From contig CBFICL010000014.1 in NCBI GenBank assembly GCA_965661165.1, positions 1 to 30,860 of the forward strand: a stretch of 30,860 bases of DNA, read 5' to 3'. Position numbers and translations under genes: made by a program. The notes beneath the pieces are model-generated. The model saw only the letters and a program-made list of their open reading frames with translations, had not been told where the DNA came from and did not search any database. Shown piece by piece: positions 15,936 through 23,988 of the stretch (position 1 is its first letter; every line of letters begins with the position of its first letter). Origin of the DNA: Hepatobacter sp965661165 (GTDB taxonomy: Bacteria > Pseudomonadota > Alphaproteobacteria > Holosporales > Hepatobacteraceae).

Positions 15936-16908
15936 CTATCGCGCCGTCTTCATCACCATGTTGGAAGGAAGTCACGCCTGGGCCTATGATGACAAAACGA
16001 AGGAGCGTATCAGGCCCAATGGCCCCAAACCAAGGGGCAATGTCAACGTAGGTATTGGGTTTAATATGGAACCCGATGCAGCCCGTGATGCCTGGAAGAA
16101 GGTGTTTGGCAACAGTATTTCTTTTGATGACGTGAAAACAGGCCGCATAAAGCTCCATCCAGAACAGAGTGAAAAGCTTTTGGACTATTCGCTCACGGTT
16201 CGTGAGGAAGAGCTCGAAAAAGCATACAGAGGGCTCTGGCAACGCCTTGCCCCCAATGAGCGCTTGGCCATTGAGTCAGCTTATTTTAATGGCCCGGCAT
16301 TGGTGAAGCGGGGATCTAATTTTTATAAAAACATAGAGGGCTTCTTTGCCTTAACAAAACCCATAAAGGACCGCATCAAACACTTTGAAGCGGCGCTGCA
16401 ACAGTTGCGCGATTTATCTAATAAAAACAAAGTATCCGGACTCAACGACCGCCACGAAAAAGAAGCGGAAATGTTGGATACTAGAAAATGCCCGTTTATG
16501 CGACCGCCGGGAAATCTTTTGAATGAGGGTGATGTGAGAGAGGGTACGGACCCGCTTTATTTGAAACGGACGGTGTTGCCGCGCATTGTGGACAGCTGGC
16601 GCAAACCTGACATGAAAGACAGCCGCTTTTTCATTTGGCGCAGCATGGACGACAGCCGCGTTCGCCTCACCCACCAATGGCGTGATGGAAAGATTTTTTG
16701 CAAAAAAACCATGCCGCTGCCCAAAGACGAGCCGAATTGCCGCTGCCAAGCGGTTCCGCTGCCTTATGTATTTGCAAAGCGCATCGAGCGCCTGCGGTCC
16801 CAACAATCTCTCGCCAAGCGCACGCAAGGCATCACCTCCTCCACCCCTGCCGCCCTGAAGAAAAGCCTTGGGGGCGTTTCTCTCTGTGGATCTAGGCAAA
16901 GGGGGTGA
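15841..16908 (+). CDS. GH24-lysozyme-like plus phage head (MuF/SPP1 gp7) domain protein
   Basis: Residues about 40-160 resemble the T4-type lysozyme fold: catalytic-type Glu 43 in MLEGSHAWAYDD, GNVNVGIGFNME in place of the usual TIGYGH, and LAPNERLAIESAYFNGPALV matching the late AL-SFxFNxG helix. Residues about 260-315 match the C-terminal part of the SPP1 gp7/Mu F head-morphogenesis domain: WRSMDDSRVRLTHQWRDGK and the PNCRC motif. This domain pair is unusual. MuF domains occur in phage portal-associated proteins and in phage-carried toxins. GTG 15841-15843 has no ribosome site, and the frame upstream (DISAVNFLDL) continues sensibly from the preceding secreted ORF, so a frameshift probably split one gene of about 567 residues. 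Confidence 0.68.
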   Translation: MNFLDLEISAILRDNVHNLDLNNPKDRKTYDSYRAVFITMLEGSHAWAYDDKTKERIRPNGPKPRGNVNVGIGFNMEPDAARDAWKKVFGNSISFDDVKTGRIKLHPEQSEKLLDYSLTVREEELEKAYRGLWQRLAPNERLAIESAYFNGPALVKRGSNFYKNIEGFFALTKPIKDRIKHFEAALQQLRDLSNKNKVSGLNDRHEKEAEMLDTRKCPFMRPPGNLLNEGDVREGTDPLYLKRTVLPRIVDSWRKPDMKDSRFFIWRSMDDSRVRLTHQWRDGKIFCKKTMPLPKDEPNCRCQAVPLPYVFAKRIERLRSQQSLAKRTQGITSSTPAALKKSLGGVSLCGSRQRG

Positions 16909-16981
16909 GAAGCCAGACGCAAAAACCCTGCCGAAGGAGGCGCGGTTGTTTTTTCGGCGCACCTCAAAGGCAAAAAGAGCG

Positions 16982-17009
16982 TTGACGCCAGATGAAAAAA
17001 AGATACCCT
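16982..17009 (+). promoter_or_regulatory. Promoter of tRNA-Lys(CUU)
   Basis: TTGACG at 16982-16987 and TACCCT at 17004-17009 are spaced by 16 bases. The tRNA starts 18 bases after the -10 box. Confidence 0.5.
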
Positions 17010-17027
17010 AAGAGCAGAACCTTGAGA

Positions 17028-17100
<73 letters not shown>

Positions 17101-17103
<3 letters not shown>

Positions 17104-17115
17104 GGATTGCCCTGG
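17101..17115 (+). other. Hairpin fused to the tRNA 3' end
   Basis: CCAGG-ATTGC-CCTGG starts with the encoded CCA and is followed by CCTCC, exactly as after the other tRNA-Lys (6383-6397). The stem is conserved while the loop differs. AGCG-TTTTTT-CGCT follows directly. Confidence 0.5.
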
Positions 17116-17186
17116 CCTCCAGCGTTTTTTCGCTTTTCCAAAAACAAAATGGTCATCACATTGTCATCAACCTGAATCGTGTGGGG

Positions 17187-17211
17187 GCCCCTGTTAGCAA
17201 GGGCATTTTTT
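17187..17211 (+). terminator. Probable terminator downstream of tRNA-Lys(CUU)
   Basis: GCCCCT and AAGGGC form a short stem with one mismatch around the loop GTTAGC. The stem is followed by A and six T. Confidence 0.5.
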
Positions 17212-17458
17212 AGCGCTCTTCCCAGGGGACCACCTCGACCAGCTCTCCGTAAAGATCTTCTTTCGTGTCAAGCTGAAAATCCTGCTGTTCCTTGAGGGAC
17301 AGTGGCGCCTCACACTTCTCCTCTACAGCATGGATGTAGGTGTCCAAAAGAGATGTGAGGTGATCGCCGTGCTCAATAGTGTGGGCTTTAATGGATAGGA
17401 CGTGCATAGCGCTCATGGACACCATCAAGAAATTGCCACAAAAGATGTGCCCCTTCAA
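17210..17458 (-). CDS. Small hypothetical protein, possibly secreted
   Basis: An 82-codon frame starts at TTG 17456-17458 and ends at TAG or an equivalent stop at 17210-17212; an alternative start is ATG at codon 12. The N-terminal 25 residues are moderately hydrophobic (FCGNFLMVSMSAMHVLSIKA) and could be a signal peptide. The rest is acidic and helical (LLDTYIHAVEEKCEAPLSL, LYGELVEVVPWEER). No good ribosome site was found, and its stop touches the T-run of the tRNA terminator on the other strand. The protein-like composition speaks for a gene; the start is unsure. Confidence 0.5.
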   Translation of the reverse strand: MKGHIFCGNFLMVSMSAMHVLSIKAHTIEHGDHLTSLLDTYIHAVEEKCEAPLSLKEQQDFQLDTKEDLYGELVEVVPWEER

Positions 17459-17600
17459 GAGCGCCGCGCGTGGAGGCTACGCGAGACGGCAATCAAACCA
17501 GCAATCCCGTCAAGGTGATCCCCCCTCATTCACCATCATCGGTGCCCCGCGCGCTTGCTTTGACGCTCTCTGCAAGCGTGGTGGGTTGAATGGAGACATC

Positions 17601-17616
17601 AGGGGTTGCCACCCCT
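17601..17616 (-). other. Hairpin downstream of the F-box gene
   Basis: AGGGGT-TGCC-ACCCCT forms a 6-base-pair stem that can be extended by CATC/GATG. It lies about 25 bases after the stop of the F-box gene (minus strand). There is no T-run, so it is an RNA-stabilising or weak termination structure at best. Confidence 0.4.
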
Positions 17617-17639
17617 CAGATGCTTGAGCGGCCGATGCT

Positions 17640-18791
17640 TTAGCGGTTTTTTGATGCCTCATGCACGCCACGATCCTTGGCGTTTCGGAACAGATGATCG
17701 AGAGCGACGGCGCTGGTCAGATGAGGTAGGTGGCGAGCCTCATGCCTGATGCCTTGGCTATAAAAATCTTTGTCTGCTTTATGGTTGGGCTTCTCAAGGA
17801 AAAAATCACCAACGCTCACGCCATCGTTATGACCCTCAAGATACCAGTGAACACGCATCTTCACACCGACAAAGTCATCTATCATTTCATTGAATTTCTG
17901 CCCCAACAACCCAAGAACCTTTTTTGGAACATACACCTGAAAGAAGCCGTTATCCCGGGTGGCAAATGGCACACCCTTTTGCGCAAGAAAGTCTGCAGTG
18001 AACTTGATACCCATACGCGCTTCATAAGTTTGACCCTGCTTGAGATCTCCGTTTTCATCGAGCACAATGCCTCTGATCCAGTGTTTCCCATCCTCATTGT
18101 TGTCTTCACATAACTGCTCCCATTTCTGCTGCAAAGCAGCATTTCCGAAAACAGGCGTGTAGGTCACGCACTCTTTTACTTTCACCACATGGGCATGCTC
18201 GGGAAGATCAATAGACTCTGGATCACCAGCTCCCATCACCACGCCATCGGGCATCTGGTGAGGCAACCCCCACACAAAATGCTTGTCAGCTCTGCTCACC
18301 CACGCGCGAGACAGATACCATCCTGGAACAGACCAGTCATGAGCCAGAGGAAAGTTCTTGCATAAACCCTCACCGACATAGGACCCTTTTTCCATCACAA
18401 AAGGTCTATCAAGGGTAGCAACCTGTCTCCATATGAGGTTCTTCACAGAAGGAACACTCCGAAAGGCTTTTGCGAAATTGAAGAGATGAAAAGAGTCTTG
18501 AAAGAAGCTCAGGATATGTTCAATCATCTCGGGTGGAATCATGACAAGCTCTTCTGACTCAGTTCCCGATGTGTCAGCAGGTGAAGGCATTCTATAGAGA
18601 CCATCCTCCCGCGTGATAAAGCCATCCTTAGAGGGTGTAGGGGTTTTTTCAGCAACGACTGAAGCCTCTTTTTGAGAATTAAACCACATGATATCCAAAG
18701 CCTCAACGCCCCGGTGTGCCCACGGGTTGTCATTTTTTGTATAAAAGGACAGAGGGATTAATAAAAAGACGTACACTGTTGCTTCATGCAT
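17640..18791 (-). CDS. F-box domain protein with N-terminal signal-like segment
   Basis: With the start at ATG 18789-18791 the protein has 383 residues. Residues 84-126 (MIPPEMIEHILSFFQDSF, then AKAFRSV and LIWRQV) follow the F-box pattern: LPxExIxxILSFL, then a Leu/Phe-rich helix, then a W near the end. F-boxes are eukaryotic motifs that bind Skp1 in SCF ubiquitin ligases; bacteria that carry them usually deliver them into host cells. The first 17 residues are hydrophobic (YVFLLIPLSF) and may direct export. An internal ATG at codon 35 would give a form without it. The large C-terminal part (about 140-383) has mixed strands and aromatic residues and no known fold to my eye. It is divergent from the protease gene at 18810, the two starts being only 18 bases apart. 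Function is inferred as host-directed. Confidence 0.72.
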   Translation of the reverse strand: MHEATVYVFLLIPLSFYTKNDNPWAHRGVEALDIMWFNSQKEASVVAEKTPTPSKDGFITREDGLYRMPSPADTSGTESEELVMIPPEMIEHILSFFQDSFHLFNFAKAFRSVPSVKNLIWRQVATLDRPFVMEKGSYVGEGLCKNFPLAHDWSVPGWYLSRAWVSRADKHFVWGLPHQMPDGVVMGAGDPESIDLPEHAHVVKVKECVTYTPVFGNAALQQKWEQLCEDNNEDGKHWIRGIVLDENGDLKQGQTYEARMGIKFTADFLAQKGVPFATRDNGFFQVYVPKKVLGLLGQKFNEMIDDFVGVKMRVHWYLEGHNDGVSVGDFFLEKPNHKADKDFYSQGIRHEARHLPHLTSAVALDHLFRNAKDRGVHEASKNR

Positions 18792-18809
18792 AGAAAGGAA
18801 TTCTGTACC

Positions 18810-19829
18810 ATGGTTTTTTTTCATACAATGAAAAGGGTCGCCAACCACATTTTGTTCATAGCCATTTTGAATGTGATCAACCTATCTGTTTGTGTGGGCA
18901 TCGCAACATATGGCGACATTCCTCTTGAAGGATACGAGCAGGCGGCTCAAGGGTTGCCCATTGGTCGTATTGACTGTGATAGTGATAAATACGGCACAGG
19001 TTCTTTGGTAGACATAAACGGTCATACAGTCGTTGTTACAGCTGCCCACGTGTTTGACAAAGCCCAATCTGCAACATTTTCTTATGACAACCAAACAATA
19101 CAAATTGTGCGTTGGGTGCAACATCCTCGTTATGAATCACAGGAGTCTTCACACGACATAGCCGTCGCCTTTCTTAAAAGCGTTCCCCAAAGTGAGCCGT
19201 TTACCATTGCAGATCTGCCACCCCACAATCTTCCAGTTATCTATGCTGTGGCCGGTTTTGGTCGTCGAGGCGTCTTAGATCGATACCAAAGGGGTCGCTA
19301 TTGTGAGAATAATGCCTTGGTGGCGCTTGCCGGGACCCTATACGCAGAAAAAATATATAATAAGGACGGCAGTATTTTTTTTGCAAAATACATCCCCCCT
19401 GCCCCCTCTCTATATGCTCAAATGAAGTTGTTCCGGGACAACCTGAGCCCTTTCGATCAGTTGTTGCCTCAGACGACTTTTCTAGAATGCTCGCCCCTTG
19501 CAGGAGATAGTGGTGGACCCTTGTTTAACCCAGCAAAGCGTACCATATTCGGTCTTGTGTCAGGAGGCCCAGATGACCTTCTCTCACCTGAGGCAAAGAG
19601 TGGTTTTTTTCCCGCTTACCAAGGGCTACCCTTTTTTGTGCGTCATGCCTTGCAAGCAAGTGATTGGTTTGTGAACTTTGCCTTTCCTTCGTGTATTGTG
19701 CGTTTTCGCACCTTGCTGCAAACCGTGTTTTGTCTGCCCCAGGTTTCCACACATGGTGTGACGTTTTCAGTTTTTCATGAAGAGAATTTACGTTTCATAG
19801 ACGGTGCGATTCAAAAGCAAGGGGCGTAA
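18810..19829 (+). CDS. Secreted trypsin-like (S1) serine protease
   Basis: The start ATG 18810 has AAAGGAA nine bases upstream and gives 339 residues. Residues about 7-33 form a signal peptide (MKRVANHILFIAILNVINLS). The chymotrypsin triad is clear: His 80 in VVVTAAHVF, Asp 116 in SHDIAVAFL, and Ser 234 in LAGDSGGPLF. GTGSLVDINGHTVVVTAAH matches the family's first barrel. A 60-residue insertion separates the second barrel's first strands from the Ser motif, and about 90 residues follow it, longer than in simple trypsins. Likely acts outside the cytoplasm; the target is unknown. It shares an intergenic region of only 18 bases with the divergent F-box gene, so the two may be regulated together. 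Confidence 0.9.
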   Translation: MVFFHTMKRVANHILFIAILNVINLSVCVGIATYGDIPLEGYEQAAQGLPIGRIDCDSDKYGTGSLVDINGHTVVVTAAHVFDKAQSATFSYDNQTIQIVRWVQHPRYESQESSHDIAVAFLKSVPQSEPFTIADLPPHNLPVIYAVAGFGRRGVLDRYQRGRYCENNALVALAGTLYAEKIYNKDGSIFFAKYIPPAPSLYAQMKLFRDNLSPFDQLLPQTTFLECSPLAGDSGGPLFNPAKRTIFGLVSGGPDDLLSPEAKSGFFPAYQGLPFFVRHALQASDWFVNFAFPSCIVRFRTLLQTVFCLPQVSTHGVTFSVFHEENLRFIDGAIQKQGA

Positions 19830-19959
19830 GATGAAAACAGAGCTGACCTTTCATCATCTCATTTTCTGGGATTAGCGTTTCATAAGTTCGAGAGCGCTGA
19901 GGAAAGTGGTTTCAACTTTGGGCGTTGCCATTTGTCAGGTGGCCCCAGGTGTTAACGCA
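19830..19959. other. Possible decayed coding stretch after the S1 protease
   Basis: No intact gene is present. On the minus strand two short protein-like pieces are visible in neighbouring frames, MEQAFGRLVRPDDALTPGAT (starting near 20001) and MATPKVETTFLSALELMKR (starting near 19930), each with an ATG and a stop. They may be remains of the same gene as the frame at 19960-20286. Confidence 0.3.
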
Positions 19960-20286
19960 TCATCCGGGCGCACCAAGCGGCCAAACGCCTGCTCCATGAT
20001 GTGTCATAATAGTACTGTAGTAACAGGTTGATTCTTTACTTCTTTTTGCCTGGCTTTTTTCGTCGTCTTCTAAGGAAGAATCGTCAACAATTTTAAAACT
20101 ACTTAATGGACCAAGCGCGAATTTGTTATCTCTTAATACAAAAGATTTGCTAAAGAGAAGCTTTAACAGATCTTCACTCTCTGTTTGTGGATCTCTATCA
20201 CTCAATGCACACAAATATTCTCTGAGGTAACTAAGGCCATCACAACCAATAAAAATGGTTCTTATTTCTACTAAATCATGATACAA
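19960..20286 (-). CDS. Hypothetical protein, possibly a gene fragment
   Basis: A 108-codon frame starts at TTG 20284-20286. The composition is plausible for a protein up to about codon 85 (GCDGLSYLREYLCAL, LLKLLFSKSFVLRDNKFALG, KIVDDSSLEDDE), then becomes atypical. There is no ribosome site and no recognisable domain. The frame ends within a region that carries further short protein-like pieces in other frames, so this may be the first part of a decayed gene. Confidence 0.35.
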   Translation of the reverse strand: MYHDLVEIRTIFIGCDGLSYLREYLCALSDRDPQTESEDLLKLLFSKSFVLRDNKFALGPLSSFKIVDDSSLEDDEKSQAKRSKESTCYYSTIMTHHGAGVWPLGAPG

Positions 20287-20317
20287 ACCAACAGCTTAAC
20301 ACTCAGATTGAATACAC

Positions 20318-21166
20318 ATGATAAGAAAAACCTCATCGCGAATTAATGCGTCTTTGTTTTTGATAATGCTGGCGCTGGTGCCGTGGATGCTGGGTGCCCA
20401 TGGCGAGGACACGTTTGATGATCACGGGCAGATCACACACATTATTCATCGTTATGAAAATGAGGAGGCTTCAAATGAGCTTGCGGAACGAAACCGATTT
20501 CGGCGCGAGGCCTTTCAGGAAACCGAACGTCTTTTCCTCGTGCCCATCACACCCGCACACAATGAAGGTCTTTTGAGGTGTTTTTCTGATAAAGAGACGA
20601 TGCATTTTTACCAAGATGGCCAACTTTGGGAGGCCCCGTATTTAACAAAGCGCATGCAGCGTTGGATCAACCGTTGGGATCAAAGCCCCTTCAGTTGGTG
20701 GACACTGTTTTTGAAGAAAAAGGATCAAGACAGGTCAGAGTTAGATAGCGCCCAACCATCAGAAAGCGTGCCCATGCAAAATACGTGTATTATTGGCGCC
20801 GTCGGCAGCTTTTTCACGAAAGGCAACCCAGACGCAGAAAACCCAATCCTTAAGGAACCCTTTGTGGAATTGGCCTATCTCCTTCATCATGATTATCATC
20901 AGCAAGGATACATGAGCGAGGCTTTCGATGTGATTTTGCGCTATATCGCACATGAAGCTTTACAAATGGATCCCCCATGTACCTTAATGGGCGCGCCGGT
21001 TCGCCCAGACAATGAGGCGTCTATACGCCTCTTGAAGAAAGTGAAGTTTCGTGACGAAACAGAAAAGCCGACCCCCGATGAGGTCGAGCAAGAGGGCAAA
21101 GATGGACTGTCAGAGGCCACACGTCGGTTGCATTTTCGCAGAACATGTGAACCCAAGGTCTCATAA
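20318..21166 (+). CDS. GNAT acetyltransferase (RimJ/RimL type) with signal peptide
   Basis: This 282-residue protein has a GNAT N-acetyltransferase domain from about residue 45 on. It starts with RLFLVPITPAHNEGLL, typical of the RimJ/RimL subgroup. It contains the acetyl-CoA-binding region VELAYLLHHDYHQQGYMSEA (the Q/R-x-x-G-x-G/A element in relaxed form) and closes with the characteristic RPDNEASIRLLKKVKF. Family members acetylate protein N-termini or small amines in the cytosol. The oddity is a strong signal peptide before it (residues about 11-28, ASLFLIMLALVPWMLGAHG). A 30-residue loop is inserted in the middle (DRSELDSAQPSESVPM). Export would take it away from bacterial acetyl-CoA, which suggests action inside a host cell; this is inference. 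Confidence 0.85.
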   Translation: MIRKTSSRINASLFLIMLALVPWMLGAHGEDTFDDHGQITHIIHRYENEEASNELAERNRFRREAFQETERLFLVPITPAHNEGLLRCFSDKETMHFYQDGQLWEAPYLTKRMQRWINRWDQSPFSWWTLFLKKKDQDRSELDSAQPSESVPMQNTCIIGAVGSFFTKGNPDAENPILKEPFVELAYLLHHDYHQQGYMSEAFDVILRYIAHEALQMDPPCTLMGAPVRPDNEASIRLLKKVKFRDETEKPTPDEVEQEGKDGLSEATRRLHFRRTCEPKVS

Positions 21167-21738
21167 GGGCCCCACCTTCTTTGCTTGTGCGCACGCAGGC
21201 AGCATGTGCCCTGACCATCACCTTATCGCCCCCCTTACAGGATGGGAGGAAGCCTTCATATGCACGTTGTATGCGTGGCGACACAACGTGCCTTGTGCCG
21301 ACAAAATATCGAGAGCCAGAATATTAAGGAAAGACTTTCTCCCCCTTTCTTGCCAATATTCACCGAACATGCACCTTTACAGGGCTGAGACGCAGCGTTT
21401 GAGGATAATAAAATCCGACAGAGGGGGGGGCTGCGAGGTTTTTCTTAAGCGCTACTGGTGTTTGACGGCGCATGTGCCTGACCCACAATAGAAGCGGCTA
21501 TATTTCGTGCACACAAAGCCGTTGCACATGCGCGCGTGGTATGTCTGTATATGTATGCTTGGTTCGTATAGACGCGTGTTGCCCCCATCATGAAAATAAG
21601 TCATTTTTTGACAATTTTTGTCACGATTTAGATTATTATCTTGTTTATTTATTATGCACTTAAGATGATTCTCTTTTATTTTGTCTTTTTTTGTGAGAAA
21701 AGAGAAGCACTTTTAATGTAAATTCGGGATGATAGCTT
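21167..21738. other. Long intergenic region, promoter at its right end
   Basis: The 572 bases contain no gene I can support. Frames crossing 21051-21491 are overlaps of the acetyltransferase extended by chance. The left part is GC-rich without structure that I recognise. The right part, from about 21600, is very AT-rich and carries the likely promoter of the outer-membrane protein gene. Confidence 0.55.
21608..21636 (+). promoter_or_regulatory. Promoter with inverted repeat before the outer-membrane protein gene
   Basis: A consensus -35 TTGACA (21608-21613) is followed after 17 bases by GATTAT (21631-21636). TGACA-ATTTT-TGTCA, an inverted repeat covering the -35 box, could be a regulator site. 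A leader of about 95 bases would precede the GTG start. Confidence 0.55.
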
Positions 21739-22446
21739 GTGAAACACGCTCAACGCAATGTCGTATATAGTTTTTTAGGTCTTTTAATGTCTTCTGCCCC
21801 TCTTTGGGGGAGCGACACCTCACCCTCCTCAGGTGTTTATGTGGGCGGTGGCGCTGGTTTTGCCATGGGCAGCGGAAAACATGTGGTCGAAACAAAAAGC
21901 ACGTCACCTTTGGGAACACAACATACCCAGTCTTTTGACAAAAAAATGGGCAAGGGCCCCCTGGGTACGTTATTTGTGGGCTATCAAGGCATGATTGCTG
22001 AGACAGATCTTTTTTGGGCGGCCGAGCTTTACGGTATGTTTGCCCCCATTTCAGGGAAAGCGACCTACAGCGAAAACAACACAGAGGTCTCTTCTGAAGC
22101 CAAAAAGTCGTTTGCCGGTGGACTTGCCCTTCGTGGTGGCCACAAGTTTGATGAATGGTATCCTTACATCAAGCTGGCTTTGGATATGAACCGCATCGCC
22201 TACACTTATAAAGACGTTGACAACAATGCACGCACCACCTACACGAAAAAGCAATCCGGCTGGCTCCCGATGGCTGCTGTAGGTGTGGGCACAGAATGGG
22301 ATGTGGGCGTCGTGAGACTGCGCGCTGAGTATGCCTATGCTATGGCTGTTGGCAAAGCATCCAAAAAAATTGGTGATAACGTCACGCTGTCCATGAAGTC
22401 ATACAAAGAGCATCGCCTGGTGGCAGGCGTGGCCTACGCTTTCTAA
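21739..22446 (+). CDS. Outer-membrane beta-barrel protein
   Basis: This 235-residue protein starts at GTG 21739 with GGGATGAT upstream. It has a signal peptide (VVYSFLGLLMSSAPLWGS) followed by alternating strands of a small porin-like barrel of the OmpA/Opa surface-antigen kind: VYVGGGAGFAMGSG, GTLFVGYQG, FWAAELYGMF, GLALRGGHKF, YPYIKLALDM, MAAVGVGTEWDV, VRLRAEYAYAMAVG. It ends with HRLVAGVAYAF, whose terminal Phe is the usual barrel-assembly signal. It likely sits in the outer membrane and is a candidate surface antigen. The next gene follows after 39 bases and is probably co-transcribed. Confidence 0.88.
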   Translation: MKHAQRNVVYSFLGLLMSSAPLWGSDTSPSSGVYVGGGAGFAMGSGKHVVETKSTSPLGTQHTQSFDKKMGKGPLGTLFVGYQGMIAETDLFWAAELYGMFAPISGKATYSENNTEVSSEAKKSFAGGLALRGGHKFDEWYPYIKLALDMNRIAYTYKDVDNNARTTYTKKQSGWLPMAAVGVGTEWDVGVVRLRAEYAYAMAVGKASKKIGDNVTLSMKSYKEHRLVAGVAYAF

Positions 22447-22485
22447 TAAACCACAAATAAACATTTACTGTTCAGGATTACTTTT

Positions 22486-23850
22486 ATGAAAAAATTATCA
22501 CTTTCTCTCTGTTTGCTTTTTTCCGTCGGCACATCCTCCCTGTGGAGTGATGGGTATCGTGGCCCAAGCTTTTTTCAGTACCGGCATGCAGATGAGCTGC
22601 AAAATCGCCCGCTTGCTGCCATAGATATCCAGAATGAACTGGATATGGCATGTGCCAGGTTTGATGCCAATACACCACCTCATGCCTATGACAATGTTCC
22701 CAGCACAGACATCAACCATCTGAACACATTTCAGGCTGCTTCTCATTTGGCGAGCCTTTTTGAAGCCCACGTTCTCAGAGATGATGGTCTGCGCACGCGC
22801 GTAAGGGAAACGGAAGGGGAAGGCGTGATTGAGAGTTTTATCAACCCTCGCCTATTTGAAGATGGTGGCTTTTCTCAGCGTGACCTCCTCGCCGTGCTTT
22901 TAAGCAGAGAGAGCGTTTTCAAAATGCAATTCTTACAAAAACTCTCAAGGGCTATGCACAATGGGCATCATGGACTCTTTGGCCACAGGCGGGATTATAA
23001 TCAAGAAGAAAGAAGCTGCCGTAATGCCTTGCGCAACTTCAGTGGGCTATTTGATGATTGGGAAGAAGCTTTCGGGCGCATGCGTTCCATTTTTCTTCAC
23101 GGCGCCATGATGCCTTACACCATGAGGTTAGAACTTCTGGGCGCAGGTGTTCAGAACATCCCAGACATACCTCAACCTTATGGCAGGTTTCCTAACAGCA
23201 TTTTGGAGGCCCTTCAAACCTATGAAAACATGGAAGCGCTGGCGCCTCAAGGCCATGCGTGGTCTCCAGGCGTGCAGACTTGGTTAGGTCACGTGGATGC
23301 GTTAAGGCAACGTGTTGATCAGGACGCCTTAGAAGGTTTTGACCCTGCTCACTTAGCCAACCTGAAAGAACATCTTCCCACACTGCTCAACAGTGTGATG
23401 GTTGATGGCCGTCTTCTCAGAGGGGCAGATCATGGCACACAGGGGATGTACAGGCTTATGTACCAAGCACTCCAGTATACTGCCCACATGCCATCTTATG
23501 AGGGCGCCAAAGAGCAGCTGCGTAGGACGGCAGGAGGTATGGATAACAACCAGAACCCTGTGTATATTTTGCAACGTCATCCTTTTAGCACCACGTGGAC
23601 AGAGCTTGTGGATAACCGCATCGCTTTTACTGAAAATAATGAGACTAAGGATCGACAGAACCTTGCCCTTGAAAAATTGTTGCCCATCGCTGTGTATTGT
23701 GCACAGAATCTTCATCAAGGTAATGATGGTATGGAAGCTCTGGTGCGCTCATTTAATCCACCAAACAACTCACCATCAGCTGTGGTCAATGCCGCCTATG
23801 CATTTGTGGCAGAAAGTGTGAGAGGTCATAGAAGGCGCAATCCACAATAG
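22486..23850 (+). CDS. Secreted hypothetical protein
   Basis: This 454-residue protein has a textbook signal peptide (MKKLSLSLCLLFSVGTSSLWS) and an AGGA ribosome site about eight bases before ATG 22486. The mature part is largely helical and rich in His, Arg and Asn, with few Cys. I recognise no catalytic motif. Notable stretches are HNGHHGLFGHRRDYN and several LxxLL-like helices. It sits 39 bases behind the outer-membrane barrel gene and is closed by a strong terminator, so the two form a transcription unit. Function unknown; periplasmic or exported. Confidence 0.85.
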   Translation: MKKLSLSLCLLFSVGTSSLWSDGYRGPSFFQYRHADELQNRPLAAIDIQNELDMACARFDANTPPHAYDNVPSTDINHLNTFQAASHLASLFEAHVLRDDGLRTRVRETEGEGVIESFINPRLFEDGGFSQRDLLAVLLSRESVFKMQFLQKLSRAMHNGHHGLFGHRRDYNQEERSCRNALRNFSGLFDDWEEAFGRMRSIFLHGAMMPYTMRLELLGAGVQNIPDIPQPYGRFPNSILEALQTYENMEALAPQGHAWSPGVQTWLGHVDALRQRVDQDALEGFDPAHLANLKEHLPTLLNSVMVDGRLLRGADHGTQGMYRLMYQALQYTAHMPSYEGAKEQLRRTAGGMDNNQNPVYILQRHPFSTTWTELVDNRIAFTENNETKDRQNLALEKLLPIAVYCAQNLHQGNDGMEALVRSFNPPNNSPSAVVNAAYAFVAESVRGHRRRNPQ

Positions 23851-23899
23851 CAAAACAGCTATGATTGTGCGTTGAGGAAACGCGCAGCATATCCTCTAA

Positions 23900-23925
23900 G
23901 GGGCAGGTTATCCTGCCCTTTTTTT
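23900..23925 (+). terminator. Rho-independent terminator
   Basis: GGGCAGG-TTAT-CCTGCCC forms a perfect 7-base-pair stem followed by seven T. It ends the two-gene unit 21739-23850. Confidence 0.9.
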
Positions 23926-23944
23926 ATGGGCTATTTTCCCTTAA

Positions 23945-23988
23945 AGCACACCTTGAGGCTGCCTTTGAGCCCTCATAATCCGTGTGCT
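23945..23988 (-). other. Nested inverted repeat at the end of the O-antigen-ligase-like gene
   Basis: AGCACAC (23945-23951) and GTGTGCT (23982-23988) enclose a second complementary pair (GAGGCT with AGCCCTC, one bulge). The outer arm touches the stop codon of the minus-strand gene. It lacks a T-run and may be a transcript-end structure. Confidence 0.35.

Noticed and set aside
16414..16962. A 182-codon minus-strand frame
   Set aside because: It is antisense to the MuF/lysozyme-like gene, whose domain motifs are on the plus strand.
21051..21491. A 146-codon plus-strand frame in the gap after the acetyltransferase
   Set aside because: Its first third overlaps the acetyltransferase gene in another frame, and the remainder has no ribosome site, motif or protein-like composition.
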